A stretch of DNA of 64,000 nt from Jacaranda mimosifolia (GCA_018894105.1 CM032119.1:17501246-17565245), one strand, 5' to 3'. Counted from the first letter of the stretch, positions 11,313-21,929 are shown. The notes: generated by a model from the sequence alone, not told the origin. Numbers and translations are program-made.

Positions 11313-11421
11313 TGTAGGGTTTTGGGCGCCGCCACAACATGGCTGCCGCATACCAATGTCTCTAGGGTTTCTTTCAGCCAACACCCGCCCCCCCCACCCC
11401 ACACACACACACGCTATAAAT
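11313..11421 (+). promoter_or_regulatory. snoRNA-type promoter: two telo-boxes and a TATA box
   Basis: TAGGGTTTTGGGCG at 11315-11328 joins a telo-box (AGGGTTT) to a TGGGC site II-like word. A second telo-box, CTAGGGTTTC, is at 11362-11371. TATAAAT follows at 11415-11421. Telo-box plus site II plus TATA is a common promoter layout for plant snoRNA and ribosomal-protein genes. It lies just upstream of three C/D snoRNAs, with transcription expected to start near 11445. A CA/CCCC-rich tract lies between the boxes. Confidence 0.65.
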
Positions 11422-11525
11422 TCTCTATCGGCAGCTGCTTATCTCCATCCTGTGTCCTCCGCAGTTCAATTTCCCGATCTATTTCTCAAATATATATTAT
11501 TTGATTTATTCGTTTAATATTAATC

Positions 11526-11609
11526 CGCAGTGATGAATATTTGAATTTTGTGTGCCGGAGACGATATCCGTCGGTGACGGCCTCAATACCTCTAAGAAGT
11601 TCTGAGCTT
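11526..11609 (+). ncRNA. C/D-box snoRNA, 18S guide (U61-like)
   Basis: C box GTGATGA (11530-11536) and D box CTGA (11602-11605) are about 70 nt apart, the normal size. Directly upstream of the D box the stretch CCTCTAAGAAGTT (11589-11601) is complementary to the conserved 18S rRNA segment CUUCUUAGAGG, with one G-U pair allowed at the edge. By the D-box-plus-five rule the target is a U in that segment, the site guided by U61/SNORD61 in other eukaryotes. A C'-like GTGACGG is at 11574-11580. The terminal stem is short (GC pairs only). The box and guide matches are seen directly; the U61 name rests on recall of the target. Confidence 0.75.
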
Positions 11610-11694
11610 TCCTATTCACTACATATTTTTTATTTTATGACAATCTTTTCTTTAATTTCGTGAAAGATTTGTGCTCCGTTTTTCTATGGGTTTG

Positions 11695-11779
11695 GCGAGG
11701 TGACGATGAAATTCATGAAGTCTGTCAATCCACTGATTAAGTGTGATGTTAACAATGAATCCCGACAGGTTCTGATCGC
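11695..11779 (+). ncRNA. C/D-box snoRNA, 18S guide at D'
   Basis: Terminal stem GCGA (11695-11698) pairs with TCGC (11776-11779). The C box is GTGACGA (11700-11706), a one-base variant of RUGAUGA. D' is CTGA (11733-11736), C' GTGATGT (11743-11749) and D CTGA (11772-11775). The D' guide AGTCTGTCAATCC (11719-11731) is complementary over 13 nt to the 18S rRNA segment GGATTGACAGACT, and the fifth base from D' falls on a U. The guide before the D box (GAATCCCGACAGGTT) has no target I recognise. An ORF of 65 aa overlaps this gene but has no support. The weak C box is the only blemish. Confidence 0.75.
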
Positions 11780-11900
11780 TTCTTCTTTTCTCCTTCTCTC
11801 TTTTCTCACATGTTCATGTATATTTTTACTGGGTTTTTTTTTTTTGTTTTGTAAAGTTCATCCAAAAAATTGTATGGTTTTTGAATCTACAACTTAGTTT

Positions 11901-11989
11901 GGGGCAAAGGATGAATCTAATGTGAAAATGGGTAATTTGCGTCTGAATTTCATCATGATGCTAAAATCACCTTGGAGACCTGATGCCCC
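11901..11989 (+). ncRNA. C/D-box snoRNA with 18S and 25S guides
   Basis: A perfect 6-bp terminal stem GGGGCA (11901-11906)/TGCCCC (11984-11989) encloses all four boxes. These are C AGGATGA (11908-11914; one mismatch), D' CTGA (11943-11946), C' ATGATGC (11955-11961) and D CTGA (11980-11983). The D' guide GGGTAATTTGCG (11930-11941) is complementary to the 18S segment CGCAAATTACCC, and the predicted methylated base is the first A of CAAA, a site known in yeast and human. The D guide TCACCTTGGAGAC (11967-11979) is complementary to the 25S segment GUCUCCAAGGUGA, near sites guided by U24 elsewhere. This is a double-guide snoRNA linking the small and large subunit rRNAs. Confidence 0.8.
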
Positions 11990-12066
11990 CTTTACTTTCC
12001 ATCTTTTTCTTCTCAAACTGAAATGATTTTTTTTCTTGATTTTCTCTGATTTTTTAGTTTATTGTT

Positions 12067-12605
12067 AATAAATAAATTATGGTCTCTATATATAATTTTG
12101 GGCAATGTTCACCTTTTGAGTTAGTTTTTAGGGTTGAGTTAGGCTCAACGTCCATTTTTTTAATATGATATCGGAGTTATTTATTCTCGATATTAAATTT
12201 CTCAGTATTGTTGGGCACTCATTTCATGTTATTCTACATTTTAGATGTTCATTTCTGGGCGTGCGCGAATTGTGTTAGTGTCCCACATCGGTAAAATAAA
12301 TAAGTTGTGGTCTTTATATATGATTTTGGGTAATCTCCACACTTATTTATTTCATCGATATGGGACATTAATATACTCCGCGCACGCCCAGAAATGAATA
12401 TTTGGAGCGTGGAATAATATGAAATGGGTAACCCAATAATATTGATTAACCCAACATCGGGAATGAGTGGCTTCGATACCATATTAAAGGAATGGACCTT
12501 GGGCTTAACTCAACCCCAAAAAATAGTTCAAAAGGTGAGGATTGCCCAAAATTATATATAGATACCATAATTTATTTATTTTACTGATATGAGATACTAA
12601 CATTT
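12067..12605. repeat. Large palindrome (foldback element)
   Basis: The left arm (about 12067-12320) and right arm (about 12330-12605) are inverted copies. Innermost perfect stretches include TTCATTTCTGGGCGTGCGCG (12248-12267) against its complement at about 12379-12398. The outer arms share AATAAATTATGG, TATATATAATTTTGGGCAAT and GGTTGAGTTA words in inverse order. Each half holds TGTTAGTGTCCCACATCGG or a variant, a motif common at ends of small plant LTR elements. The likely origin is two inverted copies of one small element, or a foldback transposon. It lies just 3' of the snoRNA cluster. Confidence 0.75.
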
Positions 12606-13285
12606 ATATTTGATTATTCAAATAGTAGCCATCTTAATACCATGTCTCCTACAACAATAGGTCGACGGCGGTTGTTTTTTTTGTTTTTTTAATTTATTTA
12701 TTATTATTATTATTATTTCCTCAAATTTTCAATTGTTTTTTATGTGAATGTATGGATCTATGTCTAGGTGGATGGATATAGGAGGAATTTATTTCGGACC
12801 TCACTTTAAATCAAAATTTGCATACAAATTTTTAGATGCATATGAATTTTATGTTCCAACCGATGGCCTAGTCCTAGTGTTCCAAATACAAACTTTGGCA
12901 CTTAAAAAAAGAAATTGTGAGATCATCTGTAGCAGATACAAACTTCGAGACTTAAAAAGATCTAGACTATACTCTATCTATAAAATTGGTAGACATCAGT
13001 TCAGAACAGAGGATAAACGAGAAGGTAATGATGTTTCCTTCTCTAATGTTACGAGTTATTTGTAAAGAAACCAAAAACAGTGAGTTATTAAACAAAAAAG
13101 AAAAGCCAGTATTGGAAACACATTGATAATTCCAATTATGCTTATTTGAAGTTAAGAAATTTTTCAGAATTTGGAAGTGTGGCTACTCGACTGGGTCATG
13201 CTCTTGGACCCTGTCCCTCTACGAGATAATTCTTGAATCTTGACTTAAGGAAAATATAATGGAGTTTTCCTTAATACACGTATCA
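12606..13285. other. Intergenic, nothing recognised
   Basis: AT-rich sequence with a (TTA)n patch near 12700 and a 105-aa frame (12748-13065) that shows no known motif, no splice support and no codon character of a gene. I see no feature I can defend. Confidence 0.5.
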
Positions 13286-13293
13286 GGATGAAT

Positions 13294-14445
13294 TAGGGCT
13301 GTAAATGGGTAGGGTTCCACTATACCCAAGCCCATACCCAAACAATACCCAAAATTAATACTCATTATATACCCTACCCACTTAGACCCATTATCCATTG
13401 GGTATGTGCACTGGGTCTGTTGTTTGGACCCAGCACTTTTGGGTCGGGTCCAGACCTGACCCTTTTTTTTTTTTTTTGCTCTCGCTCTGGGCAGTCGATT
13501 CTGTTGCCGATGGAGGCAGTAAATTCAACTGAAAATTTCCAATAGCCCATGAAAGAAAAGAAAAAAGAAGTCCTGCTAGTCTGCTACTGGTCTAAGCATT
13601 TTTCTGAAGGGAAATATCATCTATCAAATTATGATGGCACAAGTCCAAGTTCTGATGGTTTCAGAGCATCTCTCAGCCGATAATTATAGAAGAAGAAGAA
13701 CAAGAATATTGAAGTTCCTTATTTTTAATATTAACCCACAAACACCAAAAGAAAGATAGAAGGCCCAATTCTTTCAGCAAGAGGTGCAAACATAGATTTC
13801 AACGGTGGTTCCAGGCCATCAAAAGATATCCAAACCAAAAACAGGGGTGTAGTGGTGGAAAACAAACATATATAATTGTATAACATTATTTAGAAAAAAA
13901 GTAACCCATTTTCACAAATGAGGGATTTTCACAAATCAGATTATACCTTTGATTGAAAACAAAAAAAATGTTATCGAGCAAAAATACAACCCAGTGGAGG
14001 CGCGCCAGTGGATGTCAGTGGAGGCATCGCCGGTGGATTGCAGTGGTGGAGATGGGCGCTAGCAGAGGTGTTTTCTCACTTTTTTGGAGATGTGCAATGG
14101 AGGTGGCGCCGGCGGATGTGCATCGGTGGAGAGCGGTGGAGATGGGCGCAGGATGTCATCAGTCAGTGGTGGAGCCGTGGAGGTGTTTTGAGAATCTGAT
14201 AATTTTTATCTATTATTATTTTTAGATTAATTTAGACCGTTGGATTTTAATAAAATCCAATGGTCTAAAATATTTAGGGTGAATGGGTATTTAATGGGTA
14301 GAAATCCTACCCAGGCCCATTTAAAATTTTTTATTGGGGCTGGGTCTGGGTCTGGGTATAATATAGAATTATTGGGTCTGGGCTTGGGTAATATATTGTT
14401 GCTGTGGGCTTGGGTAGGATTTTACCCTACCCATTTACAGCCCTA
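13294..14445. mobile_element. Non-autonomous hAT-type element, 1.15 kb
   Basis: The terminal inverted repeats are TAGGGCTGTAAATGGGTAGG at the left and its inverse ACCCATTTACAGCCCTA at the right. Subterminal zones are rich in GGGTATGGG/CCCATACCC words on both sides. The flanks give an 8-bp TSD with one mismatch: GGATGAAT (13286-13293) and GGATGAAC (14446-14453). An 8-bp TSD and TAGGG-type ends fit the hAT superfamily. The middle holds GC-rich sequence (13995-14190) with GGTGGAG repeats but no transposase. Confidence 0.85.
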
Positions 14446-14453
14446 GGATGAAC

Positions 14454-15064
14454 CCATCTGATCCGAAGGCATAATTTTGTTTAAAGCGCATTATTATAAA
14501 ACCACTGCGTGTGTTTTACAGGTAACATTAGCAATAAGAGTGTTGTTTAGCTTTAGGTAGCTTGATAATTTCAGAGGTTTAATATTTGATAACTTTATGA
14601 AATTATTGTTTAATGGTAAAGTGGAATTATAATTTTGGTATCTTAATGGCAGGTGCTTATTTATGGAAGAACCAGTTTGGTTGTGTTTTTATTTTTAATA
14701 TTTTTAAAATTTCAAAAGTTAGAGTAAATGAGTTGAAAATAAATTTGCATTTGGATAGTATATTGGGAAAGGAATGGCCATATAAAGTTTAGTAGATTGT
14801 AGGTGGAGAGAGATGATAATATTGAAGAAGAGAGAGAAAATATATAGGTAATATTAACATTCGAATTCTAACGAATTTCTGATATGCGTATGCATAAATA
14901 AATAAAGACTTATATTACACTACGAGAGACTTTGCAATAATTTATTGTTCATATTGTTTTAGGTATTTGTTTTTTTTTCTTTAAGATAAGATATTTTAAA
15001 ATGAAAACTTTTTGTTTTAATAAAGGTAACTTCTTATAGTAGTGCTATATGTTAACATAAATAA
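14454..15064. other. Intergenic, nothing recognised
   Basis: AT-rich sequence without a credible ORF, exon or repeat structure, between the hAT element and the Tourist-like MITE. Confidence 0.5.
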
Positions 15065-15452
15065 GATGGTATTTGATTAAATTTATTTAAAAAATTATAT
15101 AAGCTCCTATATTTTATAAGATGTTTTTGAAGCTTATATGATGTTATATCTTTTTTAAAAATTAAGTTATTAAAGTGTTTGGAGAAAATAAAATTCTGCT
15201 ACTTATAAGATGCTAGTAATGACAATTTTATAAATAATATGATTAAAAATAAAAGAGTTGGTTAAGATTTTAAAATAAGTTAGAAATTCCTTACTTTTTT
15301 AAACAAAGCTTATAAGCTCTTAGTATCTTATTTTAGGAGTTTACAAATTCTTTTTAAAAAAAATGTACAAATTTTTTTTAGACATCTTATGAGCTCCGGG
15401 ACATTTTATATAGGATGTTTTAATGAGCTTATAAGCTCATCCGAACACCCTC
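15065..15452. mobile_element. Tourist-like (PIF/Harbinger) MITE
   Basis: The right end is GAGCTTATAAGCTCATCCGA followed by ACACCCTC. Its inverse is present in degraded form at the left (GATGGTATTTGATTAAATTT, then TATAAGCTCC). A 3-bp TAA duplication flanks it (15062-15064 and 15453-15455). The GGGTGTTCGG..AGCTTATAAGCTC terminus and the TAA/TTA target are typical of Tourist MITEs. Internal repeats of ATAAGCTC/GAGCTTAT occur at several places. Confidence 0.7.
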
Positions 15453-15713
15453 TAAGTCAATGTATGGTATAGACACCTAAAAGTTTCAATCTTTTTTAAA
15501 TTTTTATATTTATGTTGGTCAAATTAAAAATTTATTTTGTGATGGTAGAGTATTGAATAAGATAAAATAATCTACAATAAAGATGTAAAAGGCAAAAAAT
15601 GCAGACATGATTTGAAAAGATACCTTATATGTATATAGCAAAGATAAAACAAGTTAAAATTCCGAGATATTTATGGGAAGGGATAGGGAATATCTGAAAA
15701 TATATTCCGTCCT

Positions 15714-17091
15714 TCAATGCTTGATTTTCATTTGATCCAGTAAGCTTTTGCCATCAAGTTTGCTGGCAATGACCAACCTTAAATACTCTTGATGGGTTAA
15801 TCTCTTGTACTTTTCTGCAGCACCTGTTATTTTGACAATATCTGGCAATGGCCCTATATCTGTTGCAATGTTTGGACTGTGAAATGCAGCCATCGACAGT
15901 CTTTCTTTCTCAAAACTGACAACAGCTCTGTGTTCAATGCTGCTGTATTCGCCATTACTCATTATCTGCACTTAAATAAAACACCAATATAGCTAGATAA
16001 GATGATCATATTTTAAAACCAAAACTCAAGATAATTAATTAAATAACAAGAATATAATTAACTTTGACAGATCAAGAGAATGAATTAATTTAACTACCTC
16101 CAAGATATCACCAATATTGACTATGATTGCACCAGAAATGGGTTGAATGGGCACCCATTTGGCATCTTTCTTGATTTGCAGGCCTTGGACTTGATTGATC
16201 TGAACCAGGAGAGTGAGCCCAGTTGCATCGGAGTGTGGAGTGAGTCCAATAACTTTGTCCGCATGCACACAAGGTGGATAATAATTCATTCTAATCCCTT
16301 GATTGCAGTCTTGATCAAATGCAGAGGTGAGTTTATGTGGGTCAATCCCAAGATTTACAGCCATCCAAGTGAAAAGTTTGAGGGCAATTTTGTGCAGCTC
16401 CTCTGAGTAACTGTGCAGAGTTGCCCTGAAGTTAGGTGGATTTTTGGGCCAGAACGTCATGTTCCTTGGAGGAAATGGAAGGGACATAATGAAGAGCATG
16501 TCTCCCCAGTCCAGCTTCTGATCTTGGGAGACTACGAACGCTTGCCCATAACCTTCAATGCTATTTGGTAGCTGAGCGCAGCTCATCTTCTCCTCCAGGG
16601 GCAGCTTAAAGAACTCCTCAGCCACCACCTTCATTTCTTCAATTACTTGTCCCGCTACATGGTTGATCAACTGATGATGTTTTATTTAATTAATTAATCA
16701 TCATCAGCATCAGCATCAGCATCGTCATCATATATAAATTACAGTTTGTAATTAGTTATAATCATTAGACAAATAAGTACTAATTAAGTAATTAATTACT
16801 CACCTGAAAGAATCCCCAATATTTACATGCGTGATGAAGTTTTGCCAACTCCTCAGTCGTAGATAGTTTGTTCATGTCAATTACTGGGATCTGTAAAGAT
16901 TGATCCGCTGATGCGACATCATCGAGCTGAAATTCAGGCCTGATGTATCTGTGAGGGATGTCTTTCAAGTTGCGAGAAGCTAGCTGTTGTACATTCTCAA
17001 CAGGAAGAGACCCTCCAAGATCCTGCCTCATTGTCTTCGCACTACTGCTCTCTCCACCTTCCATATTGATCATCGCTTCTGACGTTCTCAT
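15714..17091 (-). CDS. 2-oxoglutarate/Fe(II)-dependent dioxygenase (SRG1/norcoclaurine synthase-like)
   Basis: Three exons splice cleanly in phase 0: 17091-16804 (96 codons, ends FFQ|GTGAGT), 16670-16098 (191 codons, starts LINHV, ends GDILE|GTAGTT) and 15965-15714 (84 codons including the stop). The 370-aa product has the normal family length. The N-terminal DIOX_N region spans about residues 60-180. The 2OG-FeII_Oxy domain follows, with NYYPPC (225-230), the iron ligands His242, Asp244 (TPHSD) and His299 (SIEHR), and the 2-oxoglutarate contact RLS (Arg309, Ser311). All catalytic residues are present, so it should be an active soluble oxygenase. The SRG1/codeine O-demethylase/norcoclaurine-like (DOXC) class covers hydroxylations and demethylations in specialised metabolism; the substrate cannot be read from sequence. 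The usual LINHG glycine is Val here. The first Met (17091) is chosen as the longest frame; Met7 and Met10 are alternatives. It stands alone, flanked by transposons. Confidence 0.93.
16690..16733. repeat. CAT/CAGCAT trinucleotide microsatellite in intron 1
   Basis: A run of ATCATCAGCATCAGCATCAG type lies within the 133-bp first intron of the dioxygenase (16803-16671). It is outside the splice sites, so it is likely neutral, but it would make a length-polymorphic marker. Confidence 0.8.
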
Positions 17092-18739
17092 CTAATTACG
17101 TTTCTTCTTTATATCAGATCTATTAATTTGGTCCCATGCATGCCCTGATCGTATTGATGAAGCCGGCAGCCCAGACGGAGCATCTCTACTGGAATGCAAA
17201 CTGACAAATTGTACGTGTTACCTACCACATTGGAAATTAATGATCAATATTTTATTTCATTTTATATTTTATTTTATATTTCGTGTCATTGATGTGTGAT
17301 ATGTGTATTAAATATTTTCTTATAAAAATAATTAATTGAGAATCGAATACATTATATATATAATAAATTAAAATAAGAGATAAAATAGAGAATGAGATAG
17401 ATGATTGAAAGTGATTTTATCTAAAATCATCAAACACTTACCATTGACAACCCAAATCTTGTATTGGGCGATGATCCAGATGACAACATTATGCTTCCCA
17501 TCAACGTCATGATGAGAATTCAATTTTCATTGATTACAATAAATACTAGTGCTACTAATATTACAACATATTAATAATTATGGATAGCAGTTGGAGTTAT
17601 CCATACATTTGATTCATATTGGCGGCCTTGGTGGGGAATGGGATCCAGCTCGAGGCTGGAGCAGGCATTGTCCAAACGGTGACAAGGGGAGCTGCTTGGA
17701 AAATCATATGCCAAATTTGAAAAGCTAGATTACCAATTTACACTGCCGATGTGGGACTCAGAATGAGAGCCAAACTGAGAACTTATCCACTCAATCCCAA
17801 GAATTCATAATTATAAATTTTTGAAATTTTAGAATTTCTTAATATGAATTCAGCCTAAATCTTCGATAATATAATACTTATTAAATAATTATCAATCCTA
17901 TGTAACATAGAAAATAAATTTAAATAAATTTTTGAATACTATCCATAATTAATGTATTATTCTCCCTGCTAACTATGACTCATTTTCACACTTTATTCTT
18001 CCTCTCCCCAATATCCATAATTTCTTTTGCCACTAATTCTCCCTCTCCCCTGCTATCCATAACTCATTTTTCAATTAGTTTGAACCGTTCTAAAGTTTTC
18101 CTTCTATTAATATTTGTTAATAAATATATTGTTCGATCAAAGGAAATCATAGTTGAATATCGATTCATTCATAAATGGGTTACAGACTTTTTGCATCACA
18201 CTTTAATATACCAGTGAGTTCATATTATTTTAGTATCTTGCGTTTGTAGATGTGCTTATATATACAGTTGGAATCAATTACTTGCTTGATTAGCTCAGAA
18301 TCAATTCTCTTGGATTTGATTGGTCCTTTTAGGAATATAATTTTGTTAATGCATTTTGTTCTTCCGAATATATTTTATAGATAGTTGATTGATTTATTTT
18401 AATTCATACAGGTTAAAATTCGAGTGATGAAACATTATTGTGCGAACAAGGTTGTCTGCGCACTGCCTACTAATATTAGAATGCAGTTAGAAGTAAGGTT
18501 AAAATAGAAAAAGCTTTGTAGGTATTATGCTATGCTTACAAATATGTTTACTAAAATATAAACCTCTATTTATTCTGTAACCTTTTTCTTTCTTTTTAGA
18601 GAAGCCAAAAAGGATATTTCTAAGAGAAAAGAATGCAGTGAAGATAAGCAAAAGATATATTTGGAAATGCTGGAAATTGGATGATGTCAAAAACTTCCAA
18701 TAGTTAAATTTTGGGGCACTTATTTAAAAGTATTAAGAG
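17092..18739. other. Dioxygenase upstream region and intergenic sequence
   Basis: Contains the 5' flank of the dioxygenase (minus strand; an ATATAAAG word at about 17112-17119 is too close to the ATG to be sure of as a TATA box). It then runs into AT-rich sequence with a lone GATGTGGGACT word near 17750. No other gene or exon is supported; short ORFs at 17975-18217 and 18499-18690 show no motif. Confidence 0.5.
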
Positions 18740-19319
18740 CACTTTCCAATTTCATGTTCAGTCCCCACTTGATTTTTATTAGAAGAAACTCCCTAGTTTT
18801 GTTAAAATTTTAGAGATCACTCCCTACTCACTTGATTTGACAAAAATGCCCTTAAGTATAATATTTTTCACTCATTTTTTCTCACTTCTTCTTCATTCAC
18901 ACAAGCAAACAGTAAACCCTATCATACGCTCATTACCAGAAACAGAAAGAACAGAAAAAACGCAACAAGCTCTATGGCGGGAACTAGAATAATCGTCGGA
19001 GCCAACAACCACCAACCCGATATCTGCATTGTCTTCTTCTCTTTTTATTTTCATCATTTGCGGGTTTCTTCTTCTTCTCGGTTTCTTCTCAGTTGCTTAT
19101 GAGTTTCTTGTATTTTTTCGACGATGTCAACCAGTAGTGAAGGAGGAGTGTTCAATCAAGTGTTGGAGAGTTGCCACTACAAAGACTAGCTCCCTATAAT
19201 GTCATAAATATGGTCTTACTGCATTGACATTGAAGATGAAAATTGTTAACATCCTGGTAAACCGAAAGGATGAATCAAGCAGTAGTGGAAAGAAGAGCAG
19301 TGATTTTTTAAGGTAATAC

Positions 19320-20680
19320 TTCTACAGAATCTAAACTGTATTGCAGTTTGTAAAGTTTTGTACTTGAAGTGTTCTGAAATTGTACTCTGTTTATTTGAAA
19401 ATCTTTCTCTGCTTGGAGCGTTCTACATTATACTTCATTGCAATTAAAATTGTACTTCATCTCACAAAAATTGTACTCTATTATGTAAGTTTTATACTTC
19501 AAGTGCTCTACTAATGGATTATCCAAAATTGTACTACAACTTCTAGTAGTTTATACTTGAAGTGTTCCCAAACTGTATATCTTCTATCTAAAATTATACT
19601 TTTGGTTTTCTGAAAATATATTTCATTTACCAAAATATGTACTCCATTCATTGAAGTTCTATACTTTAGTTGTTATATTTATTGATTATCCAAAACTGTA
19701 CTGCAATTGCTAAGGTTTTATACTTCAAGTGTTTTGAAATTGTACTTCACTTTATCTAAAATTGTACTTCTATTTTCTGAAATTATACTTTATTTTGTAC
19801 TTCATTTTACCTAAACATGTACTCTATTAATTGAAGTTCTATACTTCAAGTGTTCTGAAATTGTACTTCATTTTATCTGAACTTGTACTTTAGTTATCTG
19901 AATCTATTATTTAAGTTTTATACTTCAAGTGTTCTACTAATGGATTATAAAAAATTGTACTCTAATTGCTAAGGTTTTATACTTTAGGTGTTCTGAAATT
20001 GTATTTCACTTTATTTAAAATTGTACTTCATTTTATTTAAACTTGTACTTCAATTATCTGAATCTATTATTTAAGTTTTATATTTCAAGTGTTCTATTAA
20101 TGGATTATCCAAAACCGTACTGCAATTGCTAAGGATTTATACTTCAAGTGTTCTGAAATTGTACTTCTTTTTATATAAAATTGTACTGCTGTTTTATGAA
20201 ATTATACTTTATTTTACCTAAACATGTACTCTATTCATTGAAGTTCTATACTTCTAGTGTTCTAAAATTATACTTCATTTTATCTAAACTTGTACTTCAG
20301 TTATCTGAATATATTATTTAAGTTTCAAGTGTTCTACTAATGAATTATCCAAAACTTGTACTGTAATTGCTAAGGTTTATACTTCAAGTGTTCTAAAATT
20401 GTTCTTTTTATATAAAATTATACTTAGCCTTTTACATAAAATTGTACTCCATTATTTAAGTTTTATAAAGTTCTATTAATTTTATACTTCATTTTACCTA
20501 AAGTTCAATACTTCAAGTGCTTTACTTATTGATTATCCAAAATAGTACTGCAATTGATAGCGTTTTATACTTCTATTGTTCTGAAATTGTACTTCGTTTA
20601 TTTGAAATTACCCGACCATACTGAATTATTCTACATATTGTACTTTATTTTACCTAAAATTGTACTTCATTTGTCAACCT
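19320..20680 (+). repeat. Repeat block A: irregular TACTTCAAGTGTTCT/TTGTACTTC array
   Basis: Dozens of words such as TTTTATACTTCAAGTGTTCT, GAAATTGTACTTCATTTTAT and CTAAAATTGTACT recur at uneven spacing, alternating with AATGGATTATCCAAAA. There is no open frame across it. The block sits just inside the left end of the MULE-like element. Confidence 0.85.
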
Positions 20681-20689
20681 CAAGGGATG

Positions 20690-20880
20690 CAGTCGAGGAG
20701 GAAATTGGTTTGACCAATGCATCGCACAATGAATTAGCTTTAATTAGCAACTCAATTGATGCATGGAGGAATTGCATATATGGAGAGGGTCAGACATTCA
20801 AGGATGCTTAAGAGTTCAGAATTATGCTTAAGAATTATACGATGTCTACTTTGCGGTCATTTAAATACAAGAATTATGTT
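20690..20880 (+). pseudogene. MuDR-type transposase N-terminal remnant
   Basis: The translation reads DAVEEEIGLTNASHNELALI, then IYGEGQTFKDA, a stop, EFRIMLKNYTMSTLRSFKYK and NYVVQDI. The pattern GQ.F.....EFR..L..Y......FK is that of the N-terminal region of plant MuDR transposases. The TAA stop sits where a Gln codon is expected, a likely C-to-T change. Nothing of the catalytic DDE domain follows; repeat block B starts at once. The match is short, so confidence is moderate. Confidence 0.5.
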
Positions 20881-21585
20881 GTCCAAGATATCAGCTATTT
20901 TGTACCCCAATCTGCGAGAATTATACTTGATTTTATGATATTTGTACTTCATTTCGGCAATTATGTATTTGATTTAGCATGAAATTAGCATTTTTACATG
21001 TTATCCGAGATATCAATTATTTTGTACCCAAATATGGGAGAATTATACTTGATTTCATGACATTTGTACTTCATTCGGCAATTATGTATTTGATTTAGCA
21101 TGAAATTAGTATTTTTGCATGTTATCCAAGATATCAGTTATTTTGTACCCCAATCTGGGAGAATTATACTTGATTTCTTGACAATTGTACTTCATTTAGG
21201 CAATTATGTATTTTATGTAGTGTGAAATTAGCATTTTTGCATGTTGTCCGAGATATTAGTTATTTTGTACCCAAATCTAGGAGAATTATACTTGATTTTA
21301 TGATATTTGTACTTCATTTAAGCAATTATGTATTTAATTTAGCGTGAAATTAGCATTTTTTCATGTTGTCCGAGATATTAGTTATTTTGTTCCCCAATCT
21401 GGGAGAATTATACTTGATTTCATGACATTTGTACTTCATTTAGGCAATTATGTATTTGATTTAGTGTGAAATTAGCATTTTTGCATGTTTTTCGAGATAT
21501 CAATTATTTTGTACCCCAATCTGGGAGAATTATACTTGATTTTATGATATTTGTACTTCATTTCAGCCATTATGTACTTCATTCC
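20881..21585 (+). repeat. Repeat block B: about 122-bp tandem array, 6 copies
   Basis: The anchor word CCGAGATATCAGTTATTTTG or a close variant recurs at about 20882, 21004, 21125, 21247, 21369 and 21491, a steady 121-122 bp period. Each unit carries GGGAGAATTATACTTGATTT, TTTGTACTTCATTT and GCAATTATGTATTTGATTTA. Confidence 0.9.
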
Positions 21586-21929
21586 TTAATATTTTTACTA
21601 ATATTGTTGAATTGAAATTTGTTCCATGATTTGCTTTTTAAGTCTTGGTAATTAATAACCAAACTCTAAAAATGTGTGTAATATTTATCATTTGAATAAA
21701 ATAATGTTAAAGTTTTAAAGTGTTAACCACTAGTGTTCAACGAATGAATGTTATCAATCGCAGTAATGTAAATAATACTTATGCTTTCAAATATGTAAAT
21801 AAATGAGCATTTAACGATAATATCCACCCTATCACCTGTACAAATATGTACTTCGCCTGATTCAATAATCTCAAAATATTGTACTTGACCATCACTATAA
21901 TTATTAGAGACTAATTATTCAATTGCAAT

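Noticed and set aside
11700..11897. 65-aa ORF starting MKFMKSVNPLIKCDVNNESR
   Set aside because: It lies over a C/D snoRNA with boxes, stem and an 18S guide in the same bases; no protein family fits.
13953..14225. 90-aa Trp/Arg-rich ORF
   Set aside because: Lies in the GC-rich GGTGGAG repeat inside the hAT element; two frames are open only because of base composition.
16143..16406. 87-aa + strand ORF
   Set aside because: It is the antisense of the well-supported dioxygenase exon 2.
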